NCBI GenBank assembly: GCA_005656395.1 | Contig: SRSI01000056.1 | Coordinates: forward strand, 186,001 to 250,000 | Reading direction: 5' to 3' | Length of the DNA: 64,000 bases | From: Strongyloides papillosus | Lineage: Eukaryota; Nematoda; Chromadorea; Rhabditida; Strongyloididae | Part shown: in pieces, positions 35,254-46,507 of the stretch | Position numbering within the stretch: the first letter of the stretch is position 1 | How the letters are laid out: each line of letters begins with the position of its first letter | Translations under genes and position numbers: made by a program | Notes under the pieces: model-generated | What the model saw: the letters and a program-made list of their open reading frames with translations, nothing else | Databases searched by the model: none | Told to the model about the DNA's origin: nothing

Positions 35254-35805
35254 TGTTGGATAAGACACCAGCAATAATAATTTTATAATAAAAAGAAAAT
35301 ATATTTATAAGATATAGTTTTTGGTGTCCCCCTTTTCAAACAATTCCCAATGCCCTCTGAATCTCCGACTGATTATTGAAGTCTTTATCAACAATTCACT
35401 TTTATTTATCCAAACATTATTACAATAATTCACACAAATAAGATTAACACAAAATAAAGTATAGTGAAGTAAAGTATAGTGGCCACCTAGGGATAACATT
35501 TATAAACTACAAAATTATACTTACTTATACTTATTCTTCGATCTCCTAACAATTCCTGAGATCTCCCTCAACCGTCTATGAAACCCCTAGTGGTCTACAA
35601 ATACAAAATATTAAAATTACAATATAATTAAGATAATTAATAACATTACAATATAACACGACATACATATAAAATTTTGATTACATAAAAAACGACTATT
35701 ACAATTACCTAAGTTAAGAAAATGAATAATTTGATGACTCTCGCCACCTTTTATAATAGCAAAAACAATGTTCTCGAATTTTCCAAACAGTTTCCCAAAC
35801 TGTCA
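35254..35805 (-). mobile_element. Solo LTR, 552 bp, with TATT duplication
   Basis: Read on the - strand it begins TGACAGTTTGGGAAACTG and ends CTTATCCAACA (TG...CA). It has a TATTATAAAAGG promoter-like box about 50 bp in and an AATAAA in the second half, the layout of an LTR. It is flanked by TATT on both sides (35250-35253 and 35806-35809). It has no counterpart in the left arm, so it inserted after the inverted duplication. Confidence 0.6.
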
Positions 35806-37884
35806 TATTTTACTAAAATATTATTTTCTATATAAAAATATATGTTTATATTTGCTGCTAATTATAAAATATTATTTATTTTAAAACGTTTTTTTTAAAA
35901 TATCATAAGACAGAATTTCAATAACTATGTTGAATTTTTAAATATAAAAAAGTCATAGATTTTGTCAATATTTTGATGTTTTTTAACAATACAATTTTGA
36001 TAAAATGATTTTTAAAAATGCACTAATATTATTTTAATAAAGTAAATAAATATCTATCAAATGCGTATAGTACAATTTATTGCAATTAATTTTAGAGAAA
36101 GTAACGATTAGTCAAATATTGAGTATTTTTAAAATATTTCTAAAAATTATAAAAAGTATACATTGTTATTTAATTTTTTGATAACGATAGTGTTTAATTA
36201 ACAAAAATATTCACAATAATATTTTATTTTTGATTATTAGTTTTTTGTATTATAAACATAGGAGTAAAAAAATAAGATTAAATGTACGATACTTCATAAA
36301 GATATATAAATATGTTTTTATGAAGTAATAGCCATGCAAAATAATATGGAATTGTATTAAATAATGTAAAAATACTGGAAAAATATTTTGCAAAATGTTT
36401 GAACAAAAAAACGTTACTGTTTTTTTTTGACGATATTCAAGGTGGACACAAAGTAACCTTCCAGGAATTCGCATTATTAATTTTTGTTATAGCTAAGCTA
36501 CAACAGTGTTGTTACAATAATTGTGTATCGGAGATACATACCGTTAAAATTTTAAAAAATTCTACAACAAAATTTGCATTCTTGACGAAGTTATAGATCA
36601 TTAAATTCTACGTACGTTTTTCAACATCAAGAGAATGCAACTTCTTCGTTTGAAAAAGAATATTTCTATAGTTGTTACTAATTTTGAAGAATAACTTATT
36701 TTCAACCTATTCCTTAAATATCATGAAAATAGAAGTCCAACAACTATGTTTAATTTTTTAGTAAAGAAACAAAACCATGTATTTTGATAAAACTTTGATA
36801 TTTTTTAAAATTAAACAATGATTTAATAATTTCGAAAACTTTTAATTATACTCTGATAGAGGAAGTTTTATCGAATGAGTATAGTACTTTTAATTTGCAA
36901 TTAATTTTACAAAAATAAAGATTTATCAAAATTTACCAAATTCGTATACTTAAAATTATTAAAACGACATTTTCCTATATAAAATTATTTTGTACTAAAG
37001 CTTAAAACATTTAAGTACACTTATTGAATAATATTGCATTTTAATTTTTTTATTAGAAAGATTTAATATCACTTGATTTTACAAAATTTTAAAAAGAGAA
37101 ATATCAATATTTTATAAAAATTGCAATTAGAGCAATTATTATAAAGATCCAAAAGATAATTTTTTTCGCTTTTACTGAAATGTATGACCAAAGGATACTT
37201 TAAAATTTAATAACAAAGTTATCAAAAGCTTTATTATTTAAAATATTTATCACACTTTACATTCTATCTTTCTTTTAATATAAAATATTTGTATTTAAAA
37301 AAAATTCTTTTTACAAAGTTAATATCAACTTTTGAGGAAGAATTTAAATTAAATTCAAATTCAATTCTGTTTGTCCTCCATGTAAGTACGATAGTAATTG
37401 GCGTGCAACAAGAAAATTTGTATCGCAACACCACACAATAGCTCACCAAAGATTAACGTTGGATCATATAACTAGTGATTCCTTGAAGTCCAATTTGCAA
37501 TCAATCGGATTTTTGTTGATAATTTAAAATTAAAGATGTTAATAATTGCAACAAAATTTATAGTATAATAAAAGTAATGAGGTTAATTGATTAGGATTAT
37601 TTGATTTCAACAAATAGGACTTTTAACAAGAACTTCTTAAAGAATTATCTGACAAATTTTAGATGACTCAAATTTTAAAATCTATAAACTAATGGTCGTT
37701 TAAAAACCCTAAGTGATATGATGATATTTAAAAAGAATTTTTTCTTTTATTGAGAAGAAACACTAATATGTAAGGTTTATTTAGACTCTTACATCGGGAA
37801 AATAAATGTTTAAAGAGTTCAGTAAATCCCATAATTTTAATATTTTTTTAAAATTTTGACAAATGCTTTTAATTATATTGCACA

Positions 37885-38055
37885 CACAAAGTAAAAAAAG
37901 GGAACAATTTTGACATTTTATCAAAATATGCAAAAATATTTCCGATTATTAAAAAAAATAAATTTTATTCAAATTTTAAGAATATTAAACGACAGTAAAA
38001 ATATTAAAACAACGCAAAATAATAGTTTATTTCATATATTTTGCTCTTTTTTTTA
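37885..38055 (+). repeat. Remnant of the CACACA MITE family in the right arm
   Basis: CACACACAAAGTAAAAAAAG with downstream similarity to 10417-10580. It is mirrored at 22320-22500. The element is truncated. Confidence 0.5.
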
Positions 38056-38206
38056 ATATACAATGTGTCTCAAAAATAACTTTCCACCTACGAGTGTTAG
38101 TAACTTTTTCTTAATGTTTATATAAAAGTGTAAAATGTTAGGAATTAGTGTATCTAAAGGACAATAATTTTAGTTATTTGTCTCATCAAAAAATGATGGT
38201 CTCATC

Positions 38207-38382
38207 TGTAACGCCCTCAGAAGGCGTTACTCAGAAATAAATATAAATACCAAGATGAAGTTATTCTAAATGTCATAATAAAAGATAGAATAGATTGTAA
38301 TAACGTTATATTAATAAAAGGTTTATTTTATATTTTCACTTCATATTATCACCCGAGGATAGCACATCGTTAAAAAAGTTTA
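38207..38382 (+). repeat. 5' LTR of the retrotransposon
   Basis: It starts TGTAACGCCCTCAGAAGGCG and ends near GAGGATAGCACATCGTTAA, shared with 47920-47950. It is only about 176 bp. The inner edge is approximate because the two LTRs have diverged. Confidence 0.6.
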
Positions 38383-38591
38383 TATGAAGATTCCACCGAA
38401 CCATGTCGCAGCCTTGCACGAATCATCAATGCAAGTGATTCAAAAAAAATGGATGATAATTAAATTGATCATAAACAAATTAGTTCTATACAATCATTTT
38501 TTGTTGAATGCAACAAAAAATGACATAATTGTACTATAATAATGGTTGTTGAAGAAATTGTATAGAAATATGCAATTATGAACAACCTTAA

Positions 38592-40776
38592 CCCTTTCAC
38601 TGCCGGATGACGTATATATGCGTCATAAACAAAAATGTTAATGTACAGTGGTAATTTGTACATAAGATGGAATTATTTGGAATAAAGTCGTTTTAAGTAA
38701 AAATTATATAAATTATTTATATTAAAAAAAAGAGAAGAAAGAAAAGAAATTTAAAATAATAAATAAAAAAATAATTTTTAAAAATTTAAAAAATTCTCCT
38801 ATCCCGTGACTATTAAAATCTAAAATAAAAAATGTAGTAAAATTGAAAAAATATACACGTAAAATAATTTTTGGACTAGATTTAAAAAAATTTAAAATAT
38901 TAGATTGTTCGAAAAATAAAATCGCCTTTACGTGTAAAATTAAGAAAATAAAAGAGACATTATTATTTGAACAGCCTAAAAAATTAGTGATTTTCTAAAT
39001 GATATTTAGAAAAACAATCATTTTTGCACAATGGAGGATCATTGTAGCAATTTCCGCAGTAATAAGATGTATCCTTGCGAATATTTGATTTTGCACATAA
39101 GATACATCTTTTACGTTGGGTATAGTTACTACCTCCTACTTTTTCAAATTTTATGGGGCAATGAACTAAGGATCTTTTCCTTATTTCTATGGGTGGGGGA
39201 GTTTCTTTTTTTAATAAATCTTTAATGATTTCTTCCCTAAATTCTCTTAGGGGTATTTTTTTTGATGCCTGAGTAGCATATAAAATATGAGAATTATGAA
39301 TAATCATTTCGATTATTCGAAAATTCACTTTCATATGCCACCTGGGACTTTTTCTTAGATTCGTATAATACGAAATCATTTGATCCATACGATCAATTCC
39401 ACCCATATTTTGATTATATGAATGAATTGATGTAGGTTTCCTTATGTTTTTACCCCACCTGTTTTTTAAATTTAAAACGTCACCATTAAACTCTGTTGAA
39501 ATAACGGTGACTTCTTTAGTATCACGCCATTTAGTTATTCCAACGTTGTAAGAATAGCGACTTATTATTTCCCCTTTTTTCAACTTTGCATCTACTACCT
39601 CACAAGGATTCAATTTTCTATTAGACCTCAAGGTACCGGTAGAATAAGTAGCAAACTCTAATAGACGTTCTGATAATTTTATACTATTATAGAAATTGTC
39701 CATATATAAAGAATGGCCTTTACTAAAATAGTTCTTCATAAGATCGAGAACTATTGACTCGGTAGCACTTGAAGAACCATCAAATTCAATTTTTGTTCCA
39801 TCGTAAATACGATGTTTTAAAATTAAACCGTTTGGTTCGGTCAAAATATAAAATTTTACCCCAAATTTATGTTTTTTATTTTTTATAAATTGACGAAACA
39901 ACAATTTTCCTTTGAAACCCATCATTGATTCGTCAATGCATAACTCTCGTGAGGGGTAGTATTGTTCTTCCATGATTTTATTAAAATGGTTAGATAAAAA
40001 TCTAACTTTTTCAAGTCGATCATCAGATGAACCCTTATCTCCAAATGTTAGAAATTTAAATATGCATAGAAATCTACTTCTAGACATAGTATTCCTAAAT
40101 ATAGGGAAATCATAGAGTTCATCTGACCTCCAATAATCTTGGATTGACGGAAGAACAATACTACCCATATGCAAGTACAGTCCCAAAAATTTTTTAAATT
40201 CAGGAACAGTCAAGCTATTCCATTCTAAATTTTTATCTAAATCATTTTTAAATTTGTTAGCAGTGGCATTAGTCATATCAACAATCATCCTTAAAATATC
40301 ATTATCTAAGAACATGTTAAAATAATCTATTGCCATGCTATTATCATTTAACATATTTTTTAGTCCTGGTTCCCCAGTAAAACTTAGCTTCAGAAAGTTC
40401 TCCTTATCAGTCCAAACCCGCTCATTATTTGCTTCATCATTAATTGTTAAAAATTCCATTTTAGTGTAGACAATTTAAAATATTTCAATAATATTATTAA
40501 ATTAAAAAATTATTTATGTAATAAAAGAATTTTTTTTATGCTTTATCAATTCCCGTCAAGATTTAGCATCCATTCTCATTATAAAAAATCAAATTGCCTC
40601 TTTTTTTTATTAAAAAACTGTACTTTTAGCTTTTTTGATTGTTACATATTAATTTTTATTAAAGAAAGATATTACCAATTTTTTGTCAACCTTTAATTCT
40701 ATGTGAAAGTACTCTTTCTCTTTTACACACAGAGGAGTGCGTAATACAAAGAAAAAAAATCCCGGCAGCGAAAGGG
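38592..40776 (-). mobile_element. Complete piggyBac element
   Basis: Perfectly placed TTAA duplications (38588-38591 and 40777-40780) flank terminal inverted repeats CCCTTTCACTGCCGG and CCCTTTCGCTGCCGG (one mismatch). Inside the left end lies a small palindrome ATGACG-TATATA-TGCGTCAT. It carries one intact transposase gene. It is inserted in the leader of the LTR element and is therefore younger than it. Confidence 0.95.
38984..40459 (-). CDS. piggyBac transposase
   Basis: The enzyme cuts and pastes its element at TTAA sites. The uninterrupted frame of 491 aa starts with ATG at 40459. The DDD catalytic residues are visible: Asp176 in CIDESMMGFKG, Asp254 in LYMDNFYNS and Asp356 in MGGIDRMDQM. 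The N-terminal part has the typical PEFKKFLGLYLHMG and YWRSDELYDFPIF segments. The C-terminal 45 residues hold a cysteine/histidine cluster (RCILCAK...YYCGNC...CKNDCFSKYH), the family's end-binding domain. Length is somewhat shorter than the moth enzyme, mostly at the N-terminus. With intact ends and frame the element could be active. No sign of domestication is seen. Confidence 0.93.
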   Translation of the reverse strand: MEFLTINDEANNERVWTDKENFLKLSFTGEPGLKNMLNDNSMAIDYFNMFLDNDILRMIVDMTNATANKFKNDLDKNLEWNSLTVPEFKKFLGLYLHMGSIVLPSIQDYWRSDELYDFPIFRNTMSRSRFLCIFKFLTFGDKGSSDDRLEKVRFLSNHFNKIMEEQYYPSRELCIDESMMGFKGKLLFRQFIKNKKHKFGVKFYILTEPNGLILKHRIYDGTKIEFDGSSSATESIVLDLMKNYFSKGHSLYMDNFYNSIKLSERLLEFATYSTGTLRSNRKLNPCEVVDAKLKKGEIISRYSYNVGITKWRDTKEVTVISTEFNGDVLNLKNRWGKNIRKPTSIHSYNQNMGGIDRMDQMISYYTNLRKSPRWHMKVNFRIIEMIIHNSHILYATQASKKIPLREFREEIIKDLLKKETPPPIEIRKRSLVHCPIKFEKVGGSNYTQRKRCILCAKSNIRKDTSYYCGNCYNDPPLCKNDCFSKYHLENH

Positions 40777-40780
40777 TTAA

Positions 40781-41049
40781 TACTTTACAATTTTTTTTTA
40801 AAAAAAAATTTTCAACAATTTGATCTATTATAATTGCCTATTTACAATCGAAAAAAAAACACAATTACGAATGTTCTTAATACTTAGACAATTATTTTTA
40901 ATTCAATATAACTTGTTTTACATTGATAATTACATTTTTTGCAAAACCCAACCTCTTTTTCGGATGAAAAAATATAGAGGATAAATAAGCGACATTCATA
41001 CTAAAATTATCAATTCTATTGTGCATTTCTGCATCATAACCGTTTACAC
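40781..41049. other. Retrotransposon leader between piggyBac and the gag-like region
   Basis: This is about 270 bp of AT-rich sequence that continues the element after the TTAA. No ORF or primer-binding site was recognised. Confidence 0.4.
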
Positions 41050-42731
41050 ATGTCTCTTCGTAGTAGCAGCATGTCAGTAAAGGCAAACAATCGTTTGGGT
41101 GATGATTCAAACGACTTGGTACCTAGAGTACCGATCTTCAATGCTTTTAAACAAGCCGAGCTTGGCCTCTTCAAGGATGCCCAGCACTCTTTTCTTGCTC
41201 ACACACGAGCCGAGCGTCTTCGAGGAAGCCAGGCAAACCTTAATTGCTTTTAAAGTTGACACCCATCATTATGATGATGTGAACCCTATAGTGTCCTCAG
41301 TGACATCTCCAAAGGCCAGTGCGCCACCATATTGAGATAGTCTCGAAGGCACCAATGTTTTTGCTTCTTCTAATAAAGGTAGCAAAATAAGATCTAGTTT
41401 CAATAACTTGATCAATAAAACTACCAATCCGGTAACATCTAAATATGCAATGGAATCTACAATTCCGTTGAATAGAACTAAAAGACAAGTCGATCTTGAC
41501 AATGTTGTCAAATTAATACTTGATGAACTTAAAAGTGATCAAGTTGAAACCTTAAAATATAGTCCCAGTGTCTACGATGGTTTACTTCAAAGACAGAAGG
41601 CTAGAATGAACAAACTATTACAAGATTTGGGTTCTGATGCTATCGTCGATTTACCAGATGTACGTGCACAAGTTAGTGACAATCTGTGTTCAACAAGAAG
41701 CTATAATGCTTTATTTGATATGGTCCTCCGTGCGAAATCGCATGGGGCCTTTTATCAGTTTAAGGGTAAGTCCCTTACTAGTTTCACACTTTTTATAAGT
41801 GATTGCATGACGGCTATAAGACAATTAGCCATCACTGATGACGAAATCCCTATGCTTGATCGCATAGCAGGACGTCACATTGACTTTCTTATACCAAGAG
41901 ATAGCAAAATAGCACATGCTCGACACATAGCTGTCGAGAGAAAGTCCGATGCTACTAAAGGACATAAACAATATGATTTCACATTGTCTGAAATCTTAAA
42001 CGACATCAAGATAGTACTTGAAAGTCAAGGCATGAATCGCCTAGAGCAATTTAATGCTCTCCACCAATGGAGAATCCTATGGATGTTTCCACATTCGCCA
42101 AGAAATTTAATGATTATCTTCGTAGAAGATTTGCTACTAATCAGCCTTCAGAGTTCCTGAAGGATAAACCTGATCTGAGACATGAACAATTTTACTTATT
42201 CACAAGAGGATTACATCCAATCCTCCGGAAAAATAATTCCACAAAGACCTTTATGAATTGCAATATGATGAATTCATAGCCACATACGTAGACACACAGC
42301 TACGTTTTCAATCTAAATTGTATAAAGCTTCACAGAAAGTTAATAATAATCATAACAATAGTTATAAGCATAATAACAAGCACATAAATAAACATAATAA
42401 TGTGTCAAACAATAAACAATCGAATTTGAAATTTGATAATACAAAGAAACCATTTGTAAAAAATAACTCTAGCGGTTATAATAAAAATAATCACCAGTCA
42501 TCATCTGGTACATATAATAATAAAGGACATCAATCACGATATTCCTCATCGAAACCGGCTAATAAGCCTGTAACTTCATATAATACTACTAGTTCTGGTA
42601 TGAACTATAAACCTAATAATAACCAATCATCTGGTTATAATAAAAATAGAATAAAAACTAAACCTCAAAAGATGGTAAGGTTCATACGATTAAACCTACG
42701 CATGATGAATGCCACAATGATGGCGAAATGA
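41050..42731 (+). pseudogene. Gag-like region of the retrotransposon, frame-broken
   Basis: Three overlapping frames carry what was probably one gag gene: 41050-41253, 41408-42160 and 42067-42279/42258-42731. The frame changes near 41240-41400 and again near 42090 and 42270. The middle part is alpha-helical and capsid-like with basic patches. The last part (about 42340-42660) is extremely Asn/Lys/Ser-rich and may be a nucleic-acid-binding tail, but no CCHC knuckle is present. The last frame ends in a TGA that overlaps the ATG of the next ORF (ATGA at 42728-42731). Confidence 0.5.
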
Positions 42732-45700
42732 ATGTTATAATGCATTCTATTAAAGAGATCAAACATATGATCAACGACTTTAAACTTAATACATTAACAA
42801 TCTGTATGTTAATGATATGTATGCTTATACCATTCGGTGGTTGTCAACCCCTTGGTATATGTCGATTTGCACCTTCTGAATTTCCTCGATTGTATCTTCA
42901 GAACAACTATGACGCTAAAAAGGCGAAACAAGTCACATTGGTATCTGTTGATACCAGATGTGTAGCTTTAGACGTATTTGCTAGTGGCTATCGCTTTGGC
43001 AACGTCTTTGTAGACCCCGACAGTAATGTCGAACATTACTTTGATAAAAAGGCTCCAACATTTTCTTGTGCTGGAAGCCACCTTGTCCATTTATCAGAAC
43101 GCAATGAAACCTTCGTTGAAGAAGTTTCAACAGGTACACATAATGTTGATACCTCTTTAAAGAACATACGAGCTAAGCATGCTATGTATGAAGCTGGATG
43201 TGATAAACTTAGTTCTGTTTCACAGACAGTACCTATGGATCCTCATCCTAGCAAAATAGTCTCATCGACTAAGGCGCCTGTTGTGATGTTAACAGAGCGA
43301 CCACATATTGTACAAATTGTTTCACACGGTACAAATGTTTCTGCTTCAAAGATTAAGGCACCAACGGATGTTAATGTTCTTTCGAAAGCAACAAAATCTA
43401 ATAATGATGCTGCCTTAAAAGCTGCATCTGTTGATAGTTTAAAAGTATCATCAACCACATCTGGTTATCAGAAAATTAAATCTTCATTGAAAACCTGTGA
43501 AGAGGAATTAGAAAAGACGAAGACTCTCTTAAAAGAGAGTACAAGTACTATATCCGACCTACGATCGGAAATAGAACGAATGAGGCGAGCGAATAACATG
43601 CTTTTCGAGCAACTTCGTGATTCTGAAGATCGTCATCGGACGACTTTGCGATCAATGACTGAGGAATCGGCCAAATCCGTTTCCGAAGACATAAAAACAG
43701 TCTCTAATGCTTTGACTGATGAAAATAGAATCCGCCAGGAATGTGAAGACAACTGGAAGGATGAAATAAAACGTCTTAATAGTGAGATTGAGGATTGTAA
43801 TACCAAACTCAATAAGCTAAAGACGGCAAATAACGCGTTACGTGGAGAACGTGATAAAGCTAGTAAAGCTTTAAAATCTTGTAATATAGATAAGGATACT
43901 TGTCTTAAAGATTTAGATGAGTTAAAATCAGATGTTAATCGTCTTAATATTGCACTTGAGGATAAAGACAATGCATTATTCGAAGCTAAAACATTAGTTG
44001 ATTCTCATGAATTCCAAATAAAGGTTTATAAAAACCAGGAAGCTGCTCTAACCGAACAGTTAGCTGCAGTAAATAATTGTATTTCTCAATTAGAGAATAC
44101 CGAATTAAAGAATGATAACGAGCAAGAGCAGAATTCATCATCCAATGTACATGCATTAAGCGAATGTACTAATAAAGAGGCACAATGCCATCTACAATTA
44201 ATTAAGATACAAAGTCTACATGATTTAACACGTACGGAGCTTACTCGTTGTGAATCACAGATTGCTGTGATAAAATCACGAGCATCCTCATCGCCGTGTC
44301 TAAACAATGTTCCCACTGCTGATAACGCATCAGAGAAGGGATTGTCCATGATCGAATGGGCTAAAAAAATATATCAACTACATGTTGATGAGGCAATAAC
44401 AGAAATGCCTAATTCTATTGCTAGTGCATTAACATTAATCACTGCAATTTTGGTTAAATACGGTTTTAATAAAACTGCTGAAACTTTGAGAAAACGTTAT
44501 GGTTCTTCTTCTAACAATGAGATCCCATACACTCATCAATTAAGGACGATTTCTGAAGCACGACCGCTTACAAGAACTCCTATTCGAGTATCCCGTTATG
44601 GGGTAATACAGAATATTCGTAATTCTGATTCAATGGTAAAATTACCTGTGATTTCGATTAATATCGGATCAAATAAATTCGATGCACTTGTTGATACTGG
44701 TGCTTCCTTAAATGTCATTAGTCAAGATGCATTTAATCTCATACCTAGTACACATAAAACTATGGTAAAATCATCGTTAAAAGCTGCAACAGTAGCAAAT
44801 AATGACAAACTCGTTTTTAGCGGGGCTTCTAGAATTTTAGTAGAAGCAAATAATAAACGAGAACAACTTGAATTCCACATAGTGGACAAGTTATCATATG
44901 ATATAATAATTGGTATCCCTGGATTACATCGAATTTTTGGTGATGAACTAACTATTCGATTTAATCATAGTATGCCATCTATTACCAACGTACCCGTCAA
45001 GACGGCTTCTAAGGTACGTGTTCCTCCTAGAACAACAAAAGTAATTCATGCCGATGTACATGCAATTCCATCCCATGAAAAAATTAATTGTTTATTTGTG
45101 AGTAACCCTCGTTGGAAGGGTAGTGATCACATTATGACCTACTATCAGACAGGTCCCGTAATTGATAATAAATTTGCCGTGATTCTTCAAAATCATGGAT
45201 CAAATACTGTATTAATACCTGCTAATACTGAAATTGGTAATCTACATTCTAATGAAGAAGTAGATGATAATACTATACGGATCTCTGGTGATGAAATAAT
45301 CCCAGAAGATGCCGCTTGGGAAGATTCCTTACCCAACTATCCAGAGAGTCATGCTCCTCTTACTAGAGAGCAACTAATGGATTCCATTTCTTGGACAAAT
45401 TGTACTCTTTCTCCGAAGGCGAAAGAGGTGTTACAAGATATTATATGGAATAATCGTACCGCATTTTTCGAATATGATGGAAATGCTGGTCTTTATAATG
45501 GTGATGAGCGTCTCAATATTGAGTTAGCCACATCTGAATTACCTCAACGTATTCGGCCTGGTCGTAGGTCGAGAGAGATTGAGATTGAAATTGATAAGCA
45601 GGTCGAAGACATGCTTGAAAAGGGGATGATCGAACATAGTCGATCTCCTTACCTTTCTAGAGTCGTATTAGTACGAAAGAAAGACATGAAATGGCGTTTT

Positions 45701-46258
45701 GTCGTCGATTTCAGAGCTATTAATAAGCTCATAAAACAACAGTCACATCTTATTCCACGGATAGATAGATTGACTGAAGAAGCTAGTGGTCATAAGTACT
45801 ACAGCGTATTTGATTTGAAACAAGGATTTCATCAAATACCTCTTGATGAACATAGCAGGCGTATTGCTGCTTTTGTTACACATAGAGGAATTTACCAATA
45901 TAAGGTAATGCCTATGGGACTTACTGGATCGCCAGATAAGTTTCAAGATATAATGGACAAAGTCCTAAGCAACATACCCGATTGCTATATCTACTTGGAT
46001 GATATTCTCACTTGTTCTCAAGATGAGGAATCTCATATTCACAATATTAATAGTATTCTGTCACGTATAACAGAATATAATATGAAAATCACTTTGAATA
46101 AGTGCCAATTTGGGCAAAAAAATGCTCAATATTTAAGATACATCATTGATTTTGATGGCATTATCCTAACCCTGATAAGGTTAAAGCTATCACAAAAGAA
46201 GTTAACCAAAAGAAGATATATATACCAAGAAGAATTCATACACAATGTCATATATTGA
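42728..46258 (+). pseudogene. Retrotransposon ORF: secretory/coiled-coil module, aspartic protease, reverse transcriptase (truncated)
   Basis: The open frame is 1176 codons. Residues about 18-36 are a hydrophobic signal-like segment, followed by a Cys-containing region to about 165. A long coiled coil spans about 242-515, and a second hydrophobic stretch (SIASALTLITAILVKYGF) lies at about 563-580 before a basic tail. The aspartic protease has ALVDTGAS with Asp656. The reverse transcriptase spans about 945-1140, with FDLKQGFHQIPL near 1028 and YLDD at 1089-1092. The frame slips near 46165, after which the last residues are read out of frame and run into LTR-like DNA. RNase H and integrase are absent. 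The piece before the protease is not standard for gypsy elements. Confidence 0.7.
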
Positions 46259-46507
46259 AATAGTAAAGATTGTTGTTACTTCATATTTATAAAAGGATCT
46301 ATATTAAAAAAAACATTAAGATTATTAAAGAAAAAATCAAATATCAAATACCAGAAACATTATTTTTAAACCTTTTCTACCTACTATTTAACAATACCAA
46401 ATACAAAATCAGTTATAGAAGATATTTTCTAACGTTAATATTACAGGAACAAAATAAACATCAGAACTAATACATTTCCAGATCGCTACGAAGTAGCTGA
46501 AAAGAGA

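Larger units (their letters stand above)
30125..38206. repeat. Right arm of the giant imperfect inverted repeat
   Basis: The mirror of 22155-29315, about 0.9 kb longer because of insertions at about 35110-35809 that include a solo LTR. It carries the gene at 31067-31542 on the - strand. The outer end at about 38206 is cut by the 5' LTR of the retrotransposon. No other ORF of interest is seen. Confidence 0.8.

Noticed and set aside
35305..35499. 64-codon - strand frame
   Set aside because: Lies inside the solo LTR and has no recognised feature.
22155..38206. Giant palindrome as an assembly artefact
   Set aside because: The arms differ throughout and have private insertions, which a mirrored assembly would not produce.
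22155..38206. Giant palindrome as a Polinton/Maverick element
   Set aside because: No polymerase, integrase, ATPase or capsid frames are present.
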